From positions 2,046,001 to 2,110,000 of the forward strand of contig NZ_JALJZT010000002.1 in NCBI RefSeq assembly GCF_024171405.1: 64,000 nucleotides of DNA, read 5' to 3'. Both the position numbers and the translations under genes were made by a program. Within the stretch, counting starts at the first letter, position 1. Each line of letters starts with the position of its first letter. The notes under the pieces were generated by a model, which was not told the DNA's origin, did not search any database, and saw only the letters and a program-made list of their open reading frames with translations. Positions 26,963-37,340 of the stretch are shown here, piece by piece. This DNA is from Qipengyuania citrea. Lineage in GTDB: Bacteria; Pseudomonadota; Alphaproteobacteria; Sphingomonadales; Sphingomonadaceae.

Positions 26963-27939
26963 CGCGTGGCTCCTGCGGCATGGTCTTCCTCGAGCGCGCG
27001 GGCCGCCGCTTCGCCGGCAATCTCCACGAAGGCATCGTGCAGCCCGGCGCGTTCGATCGACAGCGACAGGATACCGGCTTCGCCATCGATCAGCTGTTTG
27101 AGCAAGGCTTCGATCCCCGTCTCGGGAACGGGGAAGAACCAGAAATGGCTACCATCCGCCTTGGCATTATGCCGGGCATCCGCAGGGAGCGCCGCGCGCC
27201 AGGCCCCGTCGCGCTGGCGCGTCTCGAGCCGGACCTGCGCGGGGATGCGGTCGCGTGCGGCATCGACCGACCCGGCATAGGGGACCTTGCCGCCGGCAAT
27301 GATCGCGACCTCGTCGCACAATCGCTCGGCATGGTGGATGACGTGGGTCGAGAAGATCACCGTGGTGCCATTGTCCGCCAGCTCGCGGATCATTACCTCG
27401 AGCTTGCCCTGGTTGATCGCATCGAGCCCGCTGAAGGGCTCGTCGAACACGACCAGACGCGGGCGGTGGACCAGCGTGCCGAGCAATTGCACCGTCTGTG
27501 CCATGCCCTTCGACAGCTGGCGGATCTGCCGGTCGACCGCATGGCCCAGGCCGTGGCGTTCGAGCAATTCGCGCCCGCGCGCCTTGCCTTCGGCGGTGGG
27601 CAGACCGCGCAAGGCGCCCATGAACGCGATCGCCTCGTCGCATTTCATTGCCGGGTAGAGCCCGCGTTCCTCGGGCAGGTAGCCGATCAGCTTGGCGACC
27701 TCGTGCGGGCGATCATTGCCGAACACGCGGCGCACGCCCTCGTCGGGATCGATAATGCCCAGCAGCATACGCAAGGTCGTGGTCTTGCCCGCGCCATTGG
27801 GGCCGAGGATGCCGTAGATCGCGCCTTCGGGCACGGCGATATCGACGCCGTCGACCGCCAACGTGCCGTCGAAGCGCTTGACCAGCCCGTGGGCCTCGAT
27901 AGCGAGCGGGCGCTGGTCGCCAGCCGGGGGTCGCGTCAT
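26959..27939 (-). CDS. ABC transporter ATP-binding protein (NatA-like)
   Basis: This 326-residue ATPase contains Walker A GPNGAGKTTTLRML, Q-loop region GYLPEERGLYP, signature LSKGMAQTVQL, Walker B RLVVFDEPFSGLD and the H-loop STHVIHHAE. The C-terminal extension is typical of NatA-type exporters. ATG 27939 (MTRPPAGDQ) is chosen over an ATG seven codons upstream that lacks a ribosome site. It is coupled to the permease and divergent from queG. Confidence 0.9.
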   Translation of the reverse strand: MTRPPAGDQRPLAIEAHGLVKRFDGTLAVDGVDIAVPEGAIYGILGPNGAGKTTTLRMLLGIIDPDEGVRRVFGNDRPHEVAKLIGYLPEERGLYPAMKCDEAIAFMGALRGLPTAEGKARGRELLERHGLGHAVDRQIRQLSKGMAQTVQLLGTLVHRPRLVVFDEPFSGLDAINQGKLEVMIRELADNGTTVIFSTHVIHHAERLCDEVAIIAGGKVPYAGSVDAARDRIPAQVRLETRQRDGAWRAALPADARHNAKADGSHFWFFPVPETGIEALLKQLIDGEAGILSLSIERAGLHDAFVEIAGEAAARALEEDHAAGATR

Positions 27940-28005
27940 GGAGCCTGTCTCGGTAAGCATGCGCGCATGAGTAGTGGCTGGCAGTGAACGGGAGCACCCG
28001 CAAGC

Positions 28006-29046
28006 GTGGTTAATGCAGGATTGCAGGCGGAATTGCGCGCCGAGGCCCTCAGACTGGGTTTCGTCGCCTGCGGATTTGCGTCTGCTGCGCCCGACCCGCA
28101 GCGCGCCGCGCGGCTCGAACACTATCTGGGCGAAGGGCGGCACGGCGCGATGGACTGGATGGATGCGCGCAAACAGCAGCGCGCCTCACCGCAAGGATTA
28201 TGGCCCGAAGCCAACAGCGTGATCGCGCTGGGGATGAGCTATGCGCCCGATGTGGACCCGCTGGCGCTGGCGGACGCGCCGGAGAAGGCGCGCGTGTCGG
28301 TCTATGCGCAGGGGCGCGACTATCACGACGTGGTCAAGAAGGCGCTGAAAGCGCTGGCCCGTTGGCTGATCGCGCGCGAACCGACAAGCGAACTCAAGGT
28401 CTTCGTCGATACGGCGCCGGTGATGGAAAAGCCGCTGGGGGAGGCGGCCGGGATCGGCTGGCAGGGCAAGCACACCAATCTGGTCAGCCGGTCGCATGGC
28501 AGCTGGCTGTTTCTCGGCGCAATCTATTCAACGCTCGAATTCGCGCCCGACCTCTCGCATCCCGATCGCTGCGGTAATTGCCGCGCGTGCCAGGATGCCT
28601 GCCCGACCGACGCGTTCCCCGCGCCCTACCAGCTCGATGCGCGGCGCTGCATTTCCTACCTCACGATCGAGCACAAGGGGCCGATTCCCGAGGAGTTTCG
28701 CGAGGCGCTGGGCAACCGCATCTATGGCTGCGACGATTGCCTCGCGGTCTGCCCGTGGAACAAGTTCGCCGATACGGCGCACCGGCACCTCAAGCTGGCG
28801 CCGCGCGAGGAGCTGATGGCGCCCGACCTGGCGAGCTTCCTGACCTTCGACGATGCGGGCTTCAGGCAGTTCTTTTCCGGCTCGCCGATCAAGCGGGTTG
28901 GGCGCGACCGCTTTGTGCGCAACTGTCTTTATGCGGCAGGGAATAGCGGTTCGGCAGCTCTCGCTCCGCTTGTCGAGGGGCTGCGCGGCGATCCCGATCC
29001 CGCGGTTTCCGAAGCTGCCGATTGGGCTGCGGCAAGGCTCGCCTAG
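28006..29046 (+). CDS. queG: Epoxyqueuosine reductase
   Basis: This 346-residue iron-sulfur, cobalamin-dependent enzyme performs the last step of queuosine synthesis on tRNA. Two ferredoxin-like clusters are visible: [16 protein letters not shown] and [13 protein letters not shown]. The conserved [24 protein letters not shown] and [16 protein letters not shown] are also present. It starts at GTG 28006 with GGAG 11 bases upstream. Its TAG stop is shared with the convergent CaiB-type gene in CTAG (29043-29046). Confidence 0.95.
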   Translation: MVNAGLQAELRAEALRLGFVACGFASAAPDPQRAARLEHYLGEGRHGAMDWMDARKQQRASPQGLWPEANSVIALGMSYAPDVDPLALADAPEKARVSVYAQGRDYHDVVKKALKALARWLIAREPTSELKVFVDTAPVMEKPLGEAAGIGWQGKHTNLVSRSHGSWLFLGAIYSTLEFAPDLSHPDRCGNCRACQDACPTDAFPAPYQLDARRCISYLTIEHKGPIPEEFREALGNRIYGCDDCLAVCPWNKFADTAHRHLKLAPREELMAPDLASFLTFDDAGFRQFFSGSPIKRVGRDRFVRNCLYAAGNSGSAALAPLVEGLRGDPDPAVSEAADWAAARLA

Positions 29047-30176
29047 CCCTCGCGGTAATCCCGGTCATGCTCGCCCAGCAGCGGGGCGGGCGCTGGATCG
29101 GGGGCTTCCCAGGCGGAAAAGCGCGACGGTTCGCGCATTTCGACCAGCGTGCCTTCGGTGGGATGTTCGCGGCGCATGAAAAAGCCCGACGCTTCAAGAT
29201 GAGGCTCCTGCGCCATGTCGGCCATGTCGCGCACAGGCATTGCGGGGATCGCATTGGCGTGCATCAGCGCGACCAGTTCGTCGGTCGCGAAACCGGCGGT
29301 CAGTTCGGCAATGCGGGCATAGAGTTCGGCCTGCCCCGCAATCAGCCCTTCGAGAGTGGCGAAGCGCTCTTCTCGCGCGAAGGCCTCGTCGCCCATCAGC
29401 GCGATCACTTTGGTGAAATGGTCGAGCCGGTAAGGCACGATGCTGACATATCCGTCGCGGGTCGGGAACGGCTGGCGATCCGGGTCGACCTGGCGGCCAT
29501 AGCAGGGCGGGCCGACGGGCGGATCGAAAGTGTTGCCGCCAAGGTGTTCCTTGAGCATGAAGCTGCTGAAGGCCTCGAACATCGGCACTTCGACATGCTG
29601 GCCTTGCCCGGTCCGCAGGCGGTGTACCACGGCGGCCATCACCGCATAGGCGGCGTGCAGCCCGGCGACCTTGTCGGCGATCAGCGATGGCAGGTAGCGC
29701 GGGCGCTCGTTGCCGTCCGCGCGCGGCAGCAAGGTGGTGGTGCCGCTCGCCGCCTGGATTACGTCGTCATAGGCCTGCAGCCCGGCATAGGGCCCGCCCG
29801 AGCCGAAGCCGACGCAATGCGCATAGATGATGTCGGGAGCAAGCGCGCGCACGCTGTCGTAATCGAACCCGAGCCGCTCGATCGCTTCGGCGCGGACATT
29901 ATGGATGAAGATGTCGGCATCGGCGAGCAGGTCGCGCAGGATCGCGCGGTCGGCCTCCTGCTTGAGATCGAGCACCAGCGACTGCTTGCCGCGATTGAGC
30001 GCGATGTATCCCGGCCCCATCGCCTTGCTGTGCGCGGAGGGCGCGCCATAGCGGAACACGTCGCCGCCGGGGGCCTCGACCTTGATCACCTCGGCCCCGA
30101 AATCGGCGAGGATCTGCGTGCAATAGGGTCCGAAGACCACCGAGGTCATGTCGATCACGCGAAGCCCTTCGAGCAT
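29043..30176 (-). CDS. CaiB/BaiF family CoA-transferase
   Basis: This 377-residue class III CoA-transferase-like protein begins [34 protein letters not shown] and has [33 protein letters not shown], and [19 protein letters not shown] with the catalytic-Asp region. It likely moves CoA between carboxylic acids during catabolism. ATG 30176 has GGGGAC upstream; GTG 30203 overlapping the reductase stop (GTGA) is an in-frame alternative. It is co-oriented with the ferredoxin reductase and may belong to an oxidative catabolic operon. Confidence 0.88.
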   Translation of the reverse strand: MLEGLRVIDMTSVVFGPYCTQILADFGAEVIKVEAPGGDVFRYGAPSAHSKAMGPGYIALNRGKQSLVLDLKQEADRAILRDLLADADIFIHNVRAEAIERLGFDYDSVRALAPDIIYAHCVGFGSGGPYAGLQAYDDVIQAASGTTTLLPRADGNERPRYLPSLIADKVAGLHAAYAVMAAVVHRLRTGQGQHVEVPMFEAFSSFMLKEHLGGNTFDPPVGPPCYGRQVDPDRQPFPTRDGYVSIVPYRLDHFTKVIALMGDEAFAREERFATLEGLIAGQAELYARIAELTAGFATDELVALMHANAIPAMPVRDMADMAQEPHLEASGFFMRREHPTEGTLVEMREPSRFSAWEAPDPAPAPLLGEHDRDYREG

Positions 30177-30199
30177 CGCGCGACCGTCCCCGGCTGCAA

Positions 30200-31426
30200 T
30201 CACAGCATGTCCTTGAGCGGCACCGCGCTGTCGGCAAGCACTTCGGGATCCACTTCCGCGCGCGCCATCACCAGCTTGCGGCCCTGCACGTAATCCTTGG
30301 TGTTGTTGACGCAATCGAGCGCGATCACCACGCCTTCGCGCAGATAGACCACGCTGAACTTCTTGTCCGCCGGATCGCCGCGCAGCACGGTGGCATCATA
30401 GCCGATCGATATGCCGACGGTCTGCAGGCGCAGGTCGTACTGGTTCGACCAGAACCATGGGACCGCATCATAGGCCTGCTTGTCGCCCATGATCGCCTTG
30501 GCCGCGATCGTCGCCATGTCATTGGCATTCTGGACCGATTCGAGGCGGATGACCTTGTTGTCGGCGTAGGGGTTGGCGTGGCTGGCGCAGTCGCCGATGG
30601 CATAGATATTGTCGAGCGTGGTGCGCCCGTACGCGTCGACATCGACCCCGTTCGAACCCGCTGCCCCCGCAGCGATCAGCGGTCCCACAGACGGCACGAT
30701 GCCGATCCCCGCGATGATCACATCGCAGGCGATCGTTTCCCCGCTGTCGGTCATCACGCCGGTGACGCGGCCATTCTCGCCGGTGATCGTCTCGACCGCG
30801 GTAGACAGGCGCAGGTCGACGCCCTGTTCGCGGTGATAGGCGGCGTAGAAGTCGGATAATTCGGGGCCCGCGACCCGCGCCAGCACGCGGTCGAGCACTT
30901 CGACCACGGTGACCTGGCAGTCGAGCTTGCGGAGCACTGCCGCTGCCTCGAGACCGATATAGCCCGCCCCGACGATCACTGCGCGCTTGGCCCCGGCGGC
31001 GAGCTCTTCCTTGAGCGTATCGACATCGCGCCGCGTGCGGACATAGTGGATGCCGGCATTGTCGCTGCCCGGGCACGACATGCGGCGGGCATCGCCGCCG
31101 GCAGCCCAGATCAGCTTGCGATAGGTAATCCGCGTGTCGTCGGACAGGCCCAGCTCGCGCGCGACCGGGTCGACCTCATTGACGTTGCGGCCGAGGCGCA
31201 GCTCGATGTCCTTGTCGGCCCAGAATTGTTCGGGGCGTATCTGGATACGCTCGAACGGCTTCTCGCCCGCAAGATATTCCTTCGAGAGCGGGGGGCGTTC
31301 GTAGGGCGGATTGCGATCGCGGCTGACGATGAGGACCGAACCCTCATGGCCGTTCTGCCGCAATGCGATGGCGGACTGGGCCCCGCCATGCCCCGAGCCC
31401 ACGATGACGATATCGAAATGTTCCAT
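30200..31426 (-). CDS. NAD(P)H-dependent ferredoxin reductase (putidaredoxin-reductase type)
   Basis: This 408-residue flavoprotein has FAD site [23 protein letters not shown] site [20 protein letters not shown], and the second FAD segment [29 protein letters not shown] and the C-terminal [16 protein letters not shown] are diagnostic of reductases that feed P450 and dioxygenase ferredoxins. It could supply the CYP153-type or the second P450 of this window, but no ferredoxin gene is visible nearby. It overlaps or abuts the downstream CoA-transferase gene. Confidence 0.92.
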   Translation of the reverse strand: MEHFDIVIVGSGHGGAQSAIALRQNGHEGSVLIVSRDRNPPYERPPLSKEYLAGEKPFERIQIRPEQFWADKDIELRLGRNVNEVDPVARELGLSDDTRITYRKLIWAAGGDARRMSCPGSDNAGIHYVRTRRDVDTLKEELAAGAKRAVIVGAGYIGLEAAAVLRKLDCQVTVVEVLDRVLARVAGPELSDFYAAYHREQGVDLRLSTAVETITGENGRVTGVMTDSGETIACDVIIAGIGIVPSVGPLIAAGAAGSNGVDVDAYGRTTLDNIYAIGDCASHANPYADNKVIRLESVQNANDMATIAAKAIMGDKQAYDAVPWFWSNQYDLRLQTVGISIGYDATVLRGDPADKKFSVVYLREGVVIALDCVNNTKDYVQGRKLVMARAEVDPEVLADSAVPLKDML

Positions 31427-31496
31427 CGCCGCGCTGGCTGGCGCGAAAACGCCAGCCGGTCAAGCCCAGCCGGTCATGCCCGGGTCGGGTGTGGTG

Positions 31497-34400
31497 CTAG
31501 CGGCCGAGCAGGTTGCGCGCCATGCTCGCGACCTGCGCCAGCATGGCCGGCGCGACCGGGGACTGGCCCTGCGCCCGCGCGACCATGCTGCGGAACCCGC
31601 GCACCGCAACGGCCTGCTCCTCGGCCCATTTGGCAACCGCGGCGGGCATGTCCTGCTTGGCATCCTTGCGCCGCGCGAGGCGCCGCAGCAGTTCGAGCCG
31701 CATCTGCTGGAAATCGCGCGCAAGGCCCGACACAAGCAGGCGTTCCCACACATCCGAAGGGCTCATCAGCGCGGCAGTCGACTGCGCCCAGTCGAGACCG
31801 AGCCGGCGGCCGATATCGGTGAAGGCTTCGGTCAGCCCGATCGGGGCGATGCCGGTTTCGCTGGCCAGCTTGGCGAGGCCCACCGCGCCGTCGAGATCGT
31901 AGAGATGCGCGACACGCGCGGCGAGCGCTTCGGGCGCCCCGGCGGCGATGAGCTGGTCGCACAGGCGATCGGATTGCTGGCGCGATTCGGCGCTTAGCAG
32001 TTCGGTGGTGGCGCCCGCGAGCTTGGCGACTGCCTTGCCGATATCGCCCACCAGCGCGCTCGGGTCGACGTGGCCCGAAGAGGTGCGCAGCACGTCCGAA
32101 ATCAGATTTCCGGCTGCCGCGGCGATCCGGTCGAACAGCATCAGCCGGGCGCTTTCTGGCATCGCTGTGGCATCGATAGACGCCCATAGGTCGGGCAGGT
32201 CGAACAGATGTTCGGCAGCGACGAAAGCCGCGGCCACTTCATCCAGCTCGACGCCTTCCTCTTCGGCCAGTTCGAAGGGATGGATCATCCCCATGCGGTT
32301 GACGATGCGGTTGGCGAGCTTGGTCGCGACGATCTCGCGCCGCAATTGGTGGCCCGCGATCTGCGTCTTGTACTTCTTGCGCATCGGTGCGGGGAAGGCT
32401 TCGAACAGCGTTTCCTCGAGCAGCGCATCGTCGGCCAGGCTGCCGCGTTCGATGGCATCCTGGAGCACCAGCTTGGACGAGGATAGCAACACGGCCAGTT
32501 CGGGCCGGGTCAGGCCGGCGCCATCGGCCGCGCGCCGTTGCAGCGTCTGGTCGTCGGCCAGCCCCTCGGTCCGGCGGTCGAGATTGCCGCCCGCCTCGAG
32601 CGTCTGGATGATATGTTGCTGCGAGGCCATTGCGCGAGCTCCGCCGACTTCGGCGATCGACAGTGCCAGCGCCTGCAAACGATTGTCCTCGAGCACGATC
32701 CGCCCGACCTCGTCGGTCATCGATTCGAGCAGCGCGACCCGCTTGGGCTCGCTGAGCTTGCCCGCGCGCTTGGCGGCGGCCAGCGCGATCTTGATATTGA
32801 CCTCATTGTCCGAACAATCGACGCCCGCCGAATTGTCGATAAAGTCGGTGTTCGAGCGTCCGCCGCCATGCGCGAACTCGATCCGGCCTGCCTGCGTGAT
32901 GCCGAGATTGGCGCCCTCGCCGATGACCTTGGCGCGGACGTCCTTTGCATCCACGCGCAGCGCGTCGTTGGCCGGGTCGCCGACCTGGACGTTATTCTCC
33001 TGGGACGCCTTGATATAGGTGCCGATGCCGCCGAACCAGATGAGGTCGACCGGCGCTTTCAGGATCGCCGAGATCAGCGCCTCGGGCTCGATCGTGCCCT
33101 GCTCGATGCCCAGCTTCGCCTGCATCGCCTTGGACAGCTTGATGCTCTTGGCGTCGCGCGCGAAGACCCCGCCGCCCTTGGAAATCAGCGCGCTGTCGTA
33201 ATCCTCCCAGCTCGAGCGGGGGAGCGCGAACAGGCGCTGGCGCTCGTCCCAGCTGGTTGCCGGGTCGGGATTGGGATCGAGGAAGATGTGGCGGTGATCG
33301 AAGGCGGCGACCAGCTTGATCGCCTTGGACAGCAGCATCCCGTTACCGAACACATCGCCCGACATGTCGCCGCAGCCGACGACTTCGACGGGCTCGCTCT
33401 GCACATCGACGCCCATCTCGAGGAAGTGGCGTTGTACGCTGACCCAGGCACCCTTCGCGGTAATGCCCATGGCCTTGTGGTCGTAGCCCTTCGAACCGCC
33501 GCTGGCGAAAGCGTCGTCGAGCCAGAAGTCCCGCGACTTGGCGATCGCATTGGCGACATCGGAGAAGGTCGCGGTGCCCTTGTCCGCGGCAACCACGAAA
33601 TAGGGGTCTTCGCCATCGGTGATGACGACATCGTCGGGGTGCACGACCTGGTCGTCGACGATGTTGTCGGTGACCGACAGCAGCGTGCGGATGAAGGTCT
33701 CGTAGCTGGCGCGCCCCTCGGCCGCCCAGGCCTCGCGGTCGAGCGCCGGATTGGGCAGCTGCTTGGGATAGAACCCGCCCTTCGCGCCGGTGGGCACGAT
33801 CACTGCGTTCTTGACCCGCTGGGCTTTCATCAGCCCGAGGATCTCGGTGCGGAAATCGTCGCGCCGGTCGGACCAGCGCAGGCCGCCGCGCGCGACGGGG
33901 CCGCTGCGCAGATGGATCCCCTCGACCCGGCGCGAATAGACGAAGATTTCGCGATAGGGGATCGGCTTGGGGAGATTGGGGACCTTGGCCGAGTTGATCT
34001 TGAAAGCCAGCGCTTCGGCCGCTGCGGGGGCGAAGGCATTGGTGCGCAGGATCGCGTCGATCAGCGAATTGTAGAGCCTCAGCAGGCGGTCGTCATTGAT
34101 CGCCTTGACCTTGGCCAGGCCGCGCTTGATCGCGGCGCGCGCATCTTCGACCGCCTTGTCGCGTCCGGTACCGAATTCGGGATCGTGACGCGCGGTGAAC
34201 AGCGCGATCAGCGCGCGGGTCACGTCGGGCGCCGCAGCCAGCGCATCGACCACGGTGTAGATGGTGAAGCCCATGCCCGCTTGACGCAAATAGCGGTAGA
34301 AGGCGCGTAGCCAGTTCGCTTCGCGCGCCGACAGGCCCGCTTCGGGCACCAGCCGGTTGAAGGGGTCGTTCTCCGCTTCGCTGTTGAGTACCGCGCTGAC

Positions 34401-36185
34401 GGCTTCCTCGATCGCATCGGACCGGTCGATCAGCGCTTTGGGATCGGCACCCGGCTTCAGGTCGAGCAGGAAATCGTGGATCGTCCCCAACCGGCCCTCG
34501 TCGAGCACGGTGGGCATTTCGGACCGCACGTAGAAACCGAAATCTTCCAGTGCTGGCACGCCTTCGGACAGCGGCAGGCTGCCTTCCGACTGGTAGAGCT
34601 TGAGCCGCAGGCACCCCTGTACCTCGCGGTCGCAGAAATACATCCGCGCGCCGCGCACCACTTCCTCGCTTTCAAGGCTCGCACCGAGTTCGTGCAGGCG
34701 CGCGATGTCGAGCGCCGCCTCGCGCGGGCCATAGCGGCCGCGGAATCCGGTGGGGAAATGGTCGGCGAAGCGCATGGCGAGGCCCGCCGCGCGGCTCGGC
34801 TCCTCGATCGCGCCAAGCTCGGCCTCGACCGCTTCGCTCCAGCCGCGCAGCAGCGTCTGCATCTGCTCCTCGAGCTGCGCCTGGTCGGGCGCCTGGTCGC
34901 CATCGCGAATGTCGAAAACGAAGCGGATGGTGGCGAGATTGCCGCCTTCGACCTCGAGGCTCCAGTCGAGCAGCCGCGCCGAGGCGGCTTCCTCGAGCAG
35001 CGTCTGGATTTCCAGCCGCACCTGTGTCGCGACCATGTCGCGCGGCAGCCAGACGAAAGCGAAGAGGTGGCGGGCCAAAGGCGCCTCGACCAGCGCGAGG
35101 CGCGGGCGTGGGCGATCGACCAGGCTCATCATCGTCGTCGCGACGCGTTCGACGTCTTCTTCCGAGAAGCCGATCAGTAGATCGTGCGGGAGGGTGGTCA
35201 GCGCATGGACCAGCGCCTTGCCGGCATGGCCGGTGTCGTCGAACCCGTGACGGCTGCGCAGCGTATCGAGCTGGCGGCGCAGGCGCGGCACGCTGCGCGG
35301 CGGCGCGGCGAGCGCGGCGCTGGTCCAGACCCCGGCATGGACCGAGAGCGCGACCGGCTTGCCCTGCTCCTCGATCGGCACGATCAGCAGGTCGAGCGGG
35401 ACGCGGCGATGCACGTTGCTGAGGTGGTTGGCCTTGATGATCAGCGGCCGGCGCTGGTCGGTGCCCGCTTCGAACCAGGCGAAAGCGCGTTCGTAGGAGG
35501 CTTCGGCGAGCAGCACTTGCGCGCTGCGGCGGCAGATGCCCAGCTCGTTCTCCTGGCGCCCGTCGCGGTGACGGGTGACGTGACCCAGCTGGGTCAACAT
35601 GCCCGAATTGAGCCAGTCGAGCAGCTCGGCGCCTTCATCGTCGGTTGCCGCGATCCGCTTTGCATCGCTCGCCATGGCCTCCTGCAGCGCGGTCCAGTCG
35701 GTGACTGCCGCGCGCACGTCGGCAAGCGTTTCCTTGAGCGTTTCCTGCAACTGGCGGCGGGTCTTGGCATCGACGCGCGCGGCCTCGATGTAGATCATCG
35801 ATTCCCAATAGGCCTCGTCCGGATCGCCTTCGGGGATGCCGGTCAGCCGTCCGTTCTTGTCGCGCTCGACCGGGATGACCGGGTGGACCAGCCGGTCGAT
35901 CGACAGGCCCAGCGCGGCAATCGTCGCGGCGACCGAATCGACCAGGAAGGGCATGTCGTCATTGACGATCGCGATCCGGGTCAGGCGCCGTTCGTCGCTA
36001 ACGCTTTCGATCGCCATGGCCGAACGCCCAAGCGTACGCTGTACGGCCAGCTGCCCGACAAATTGCGCGGCGTCGCCAAGCTGGGTCTTGTCGAACGGCG
36101 TGTCGCCGCTGAGCAGCGACAGGCGCATTCTCTCGGTGATCGCATTCTGGAGGGTTTTCGGAAGGACGGCAGTTGTCGAACCCAT
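31497..36185 (-). CDS. NAD-specific glutamate dehydrogenase, large (180 kDa) class
   Basis: This 1562-residue protein oxidises L-glutamate to 2-oxoglutarate and ammonium with NAD. The long N-terminal regulatory region (first ~700 residues) is followed by the catalytic domain: HLRSGPVARGGLRWSDRRDDFRTEILGLM, PTGAKGGFYPKQLPN (catalytic lysine region), and the NAD part FVVAADKGTATFSDVAN and EVVGCGDMSGDVFGNGM. Length matches the class found in alpha- and gamma-proteobacteria and actinomycetes. It is monocistronic. A TTGCAG/CTGCAA inverted repeat lies upstream near 36280. Confidence 0.97.
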   Translation of the reverse strand: MGSTTAVLPKTLQNAITERMRLSLLSGDTPFDKTQLGDAAQFVGQLAVQRTLGRSAMAIESVSDERRLTRIAIVNDDMPFLVDSVAATIAALGLSIDRLVHPVIPVERDKNGRLTGIPEGDPDEAYWESMIYIEAARVDAKTRRQLQETLKETLADVRAAVTDWTALQEAMASDAKRIAATDDEGAELLDWLNSGMLTQLGHVTRHRDGRQENELGICRRSAQVLLAEASYERAFAWFEAGTDQRRPLIIKANHLSNVHRRVPLDLLIVPIEEQGKPVALSVHAGVWTSAALAAPPRSVPRLRRQLDTLRSRHGFDDTGHAGKALVHALTTLPHDLLIGFSEEDVERVATTMMSLVDRPRPRLALVEAPLARHLFAFVWLPRDMVATQVRLEIQTLLEEAASARLLDWSLEVEGGNLATIRFVFDIRDGDQAPDQAQLEEQMQTLLRGWSEAVEAELGAIEEPSRAAGLAMRFADHFPTGFRGRYGPREAALDIARLHELGASLESEEVVRGARMYFCDREVQGCLRLKLYQSEGSLPLSEGVPALEDFGFYVRSEMPTVLDEGRLGTIHDFLLDLKPGADPKALIDRSDAIEEAVSAVLNSEAENDPFNRLVPEAGLSAREANWLRAFYRYLRQAGMGFTIYTVVDALAAAPDVTRALIALFTARHDPEFGTGRDKAVEDARAAIKRGLAKVKAINDDRLLRLYNSLIDAILRTNAFAPAAAEALAFKINSAKVPNLPKPIPYREIFVYSRRVEGIHLRSGPVARGGLRWSDRRDDFRTEILGLMKAQRVKNAVIVPTGAKGGFYPKQLPNPALDREAWAAEGRASYETFIRTLLSVTDNIVDDQVVHPDDVVITDGEDPYFVVAADKGTATFSDVANAIAKSRDFWLDDAFASGGSKGYDHKAMGITAKGAWVSVQRHFLEMGVDVQSEPVEVVGCGDMSGDVFGNGMLLSKAIKLVAAFDHRHIFLDPNPDPATSWDERQRLFALPRSSWEDYDSALISKGGGVFARDAKSIKLSKAMQAKLGIEQGTIEPEALISAILKAPVDLIWFGGIGTYIKASQENNVQVGDPANDALRVDAKDVRAKVIGEGANLGITQAGRIEFAHGGGRSNTDFIDNSAGVDCSDNEVNIKIALAAAKRAGKLSEPKRVALLESMTDEVGRIVLEDNRLQALALSIAEVGGARAMASQQHIIQTLEAGGNLDRRTEGLADDQTLQRRAADGAGLTRPELAVLLSSSKLVLQDAIERGSLADDALLEETLFEAFPAPMRKKYKTQIAGHQLRREIVATKLANRIVNRMGMIHPFELAEEEGVELDEVAAAFVAAEHLFDLPDLWASIDATAMPESARLMLFDRIAAAAGNLISDVLRTSSGHVDPSALVGDIGKAVAKLAGATTELLSAESRQQSDRLCDQLIAAGAPEALAARVAHLYDLDGAVGLAKLASETGIAPIGLTEAFTDIGRRLGLDWAQSTAALMSPSDVWERLLVSGLARDFQQMRLELLRRLARRKDAKQDMPAAVAKWAEEQAVAVRGFRSMVARAQGQSPVAPAMLAQVASMARNLLGR

Positions 36186-36362
36186 AAGGGGCCTCTCTCC
36201 TTGCGGCGCATGATCGTTTCCGCGCCGCGAAATATCCGAGTCGTGTGCGCCACGACCTGCGCGCCGCGCCTAGGCCCGTTGCAGGCGGGCTGCAAGGTGC
36301 TGTGCGCGCAAAAGTGCAATCGTATGCGCGCCATCATGCGGCCCGCCGACGCTACGGCACGC

Positions 36363-37340
36363 CTAGTCCGCCAGCGCATCCATCGCGAGTTCCAGCGCCC
36401 GGCACCGCGCGGCGGGATCGAACATGCTCCCGCCAAAGACGATCTCATCGGCCCCGGTCCTCTGGATAAAGGCGCGCACTGCCGCAGCGGCCTGTTCCGG
36501 GGTGCCGATCGCGCTGGCCTGGCCGATATGCGCGAGCATGGCCTGCGCTTGCGGTGGCAGGCTGGCACGGTAGCCGCGGACCGGCGGCGGCAGCTTGCCC
36601 GGCGTGCCCGTGCGCAGCGCGACGAAGGCCTGCAATTGCGAACTCGCGAGATATTCCGCCTCGTCTTCGGTATCGGCGACGAACAGGTTCATCGCCGCCA
36701 TCACATGCGGTGCGGCGCAGGCTTCGGAGGGCTGGAAATCGCGCCGGTAGAGTTCGAGCGCGCCATCGAGGTGGTCGGGGGCGAAGTGGCTGGCAAAGGC
36801 ATAGGGCAGGCCGAGCTTGGCGGCGAGCTGGGCGCCGAACAGGCTCGACCCGAGCATCCAGAATTCAGGCCGCGCGCCGAGGCCCGGGGTCGGATGGGTC
36901 GCGGTTTCGCCCGCCATCAGAGCCATCAGCTCGACCACATCCTGCGGGAACATCTCGGCGGCGCGATGCAGATCCTTGCGCAAGGCACGCTGCAATTCGG
37001 GCCCCGCTCCGGGAGCCCGGCCAAGCCCGAGGTCGATCCGCCCGGGAAACAGCGCATCGAGCGTGCCGAACTGTTCGGCGATCTGGAACGGCGTGTGGTT
37101 GGGCAACATGATTCCGCCCGACCCGATCCGGATGGTCGAGGTGGCATTGCCGATATGCGCCAGCACGACTGCAGTCGCCCCGCCGGCAATCCCGGCCATG
37201 GCATGGTGCTCGGCCACCCAGAAACGCTTGCAGCCGGCCTTTTCGGCGGTTTGCGCGAGCATGGTCACGGCATCGAACGCCTCACCCAGCGTGCCGCCCT
37301 CGCGGACGGGGACGAGATCGAGCACGGAGAAATCGGTCAT
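36363..37340 (-). CDS. LLM-class flavin-dependent oxidoreductase
   Basis: This 325-residue luciferase-like TIM barrel shows FSVLDLVPVREGGTLGEAF, KRFWVAEHHAMAGIAGGAT, RIGSGGIMLPNHTPFQIAEQFGTLD and PGRIDLGLGRAPG, the pattern of the MsnO8/YhbW-type branch. These enzymes use FMN and reduced flavin; substrates are seldom known. Its ATG overlaps the TPR gene's stop (ATGA), making it the last gene of a coupled three-gene operon. Confidence 0.9.
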   Translation of the reverse strand: MTDFSVLDLVPVREGGTLGEAFDAVTMLAQTAEKAGCKRFWVAEHHAMAGIAGGATAVVLAHIGNATSTIRIGSGGIMLPNHTPFQIAEQFGTLDALFPGRIDLGLGRAPGAGPELQRALRKDLHRAAEMFPQDVVELMALMAGETATHPTPGLGARPEFWMLGSSLFGAQLAAKLGLPYAFASHFAPDHLDGALELYRRDFQPSEACAAPHVMAAMNLFVADTEDEAEYLASSQLQAFVALRTGTPGKLPPPVRGYRASLPPQAQAMLAHIGQASAIGTPEQAAAAVRAFIQRTGADEIVFGGSMFDPAARCRALELAMDALAD

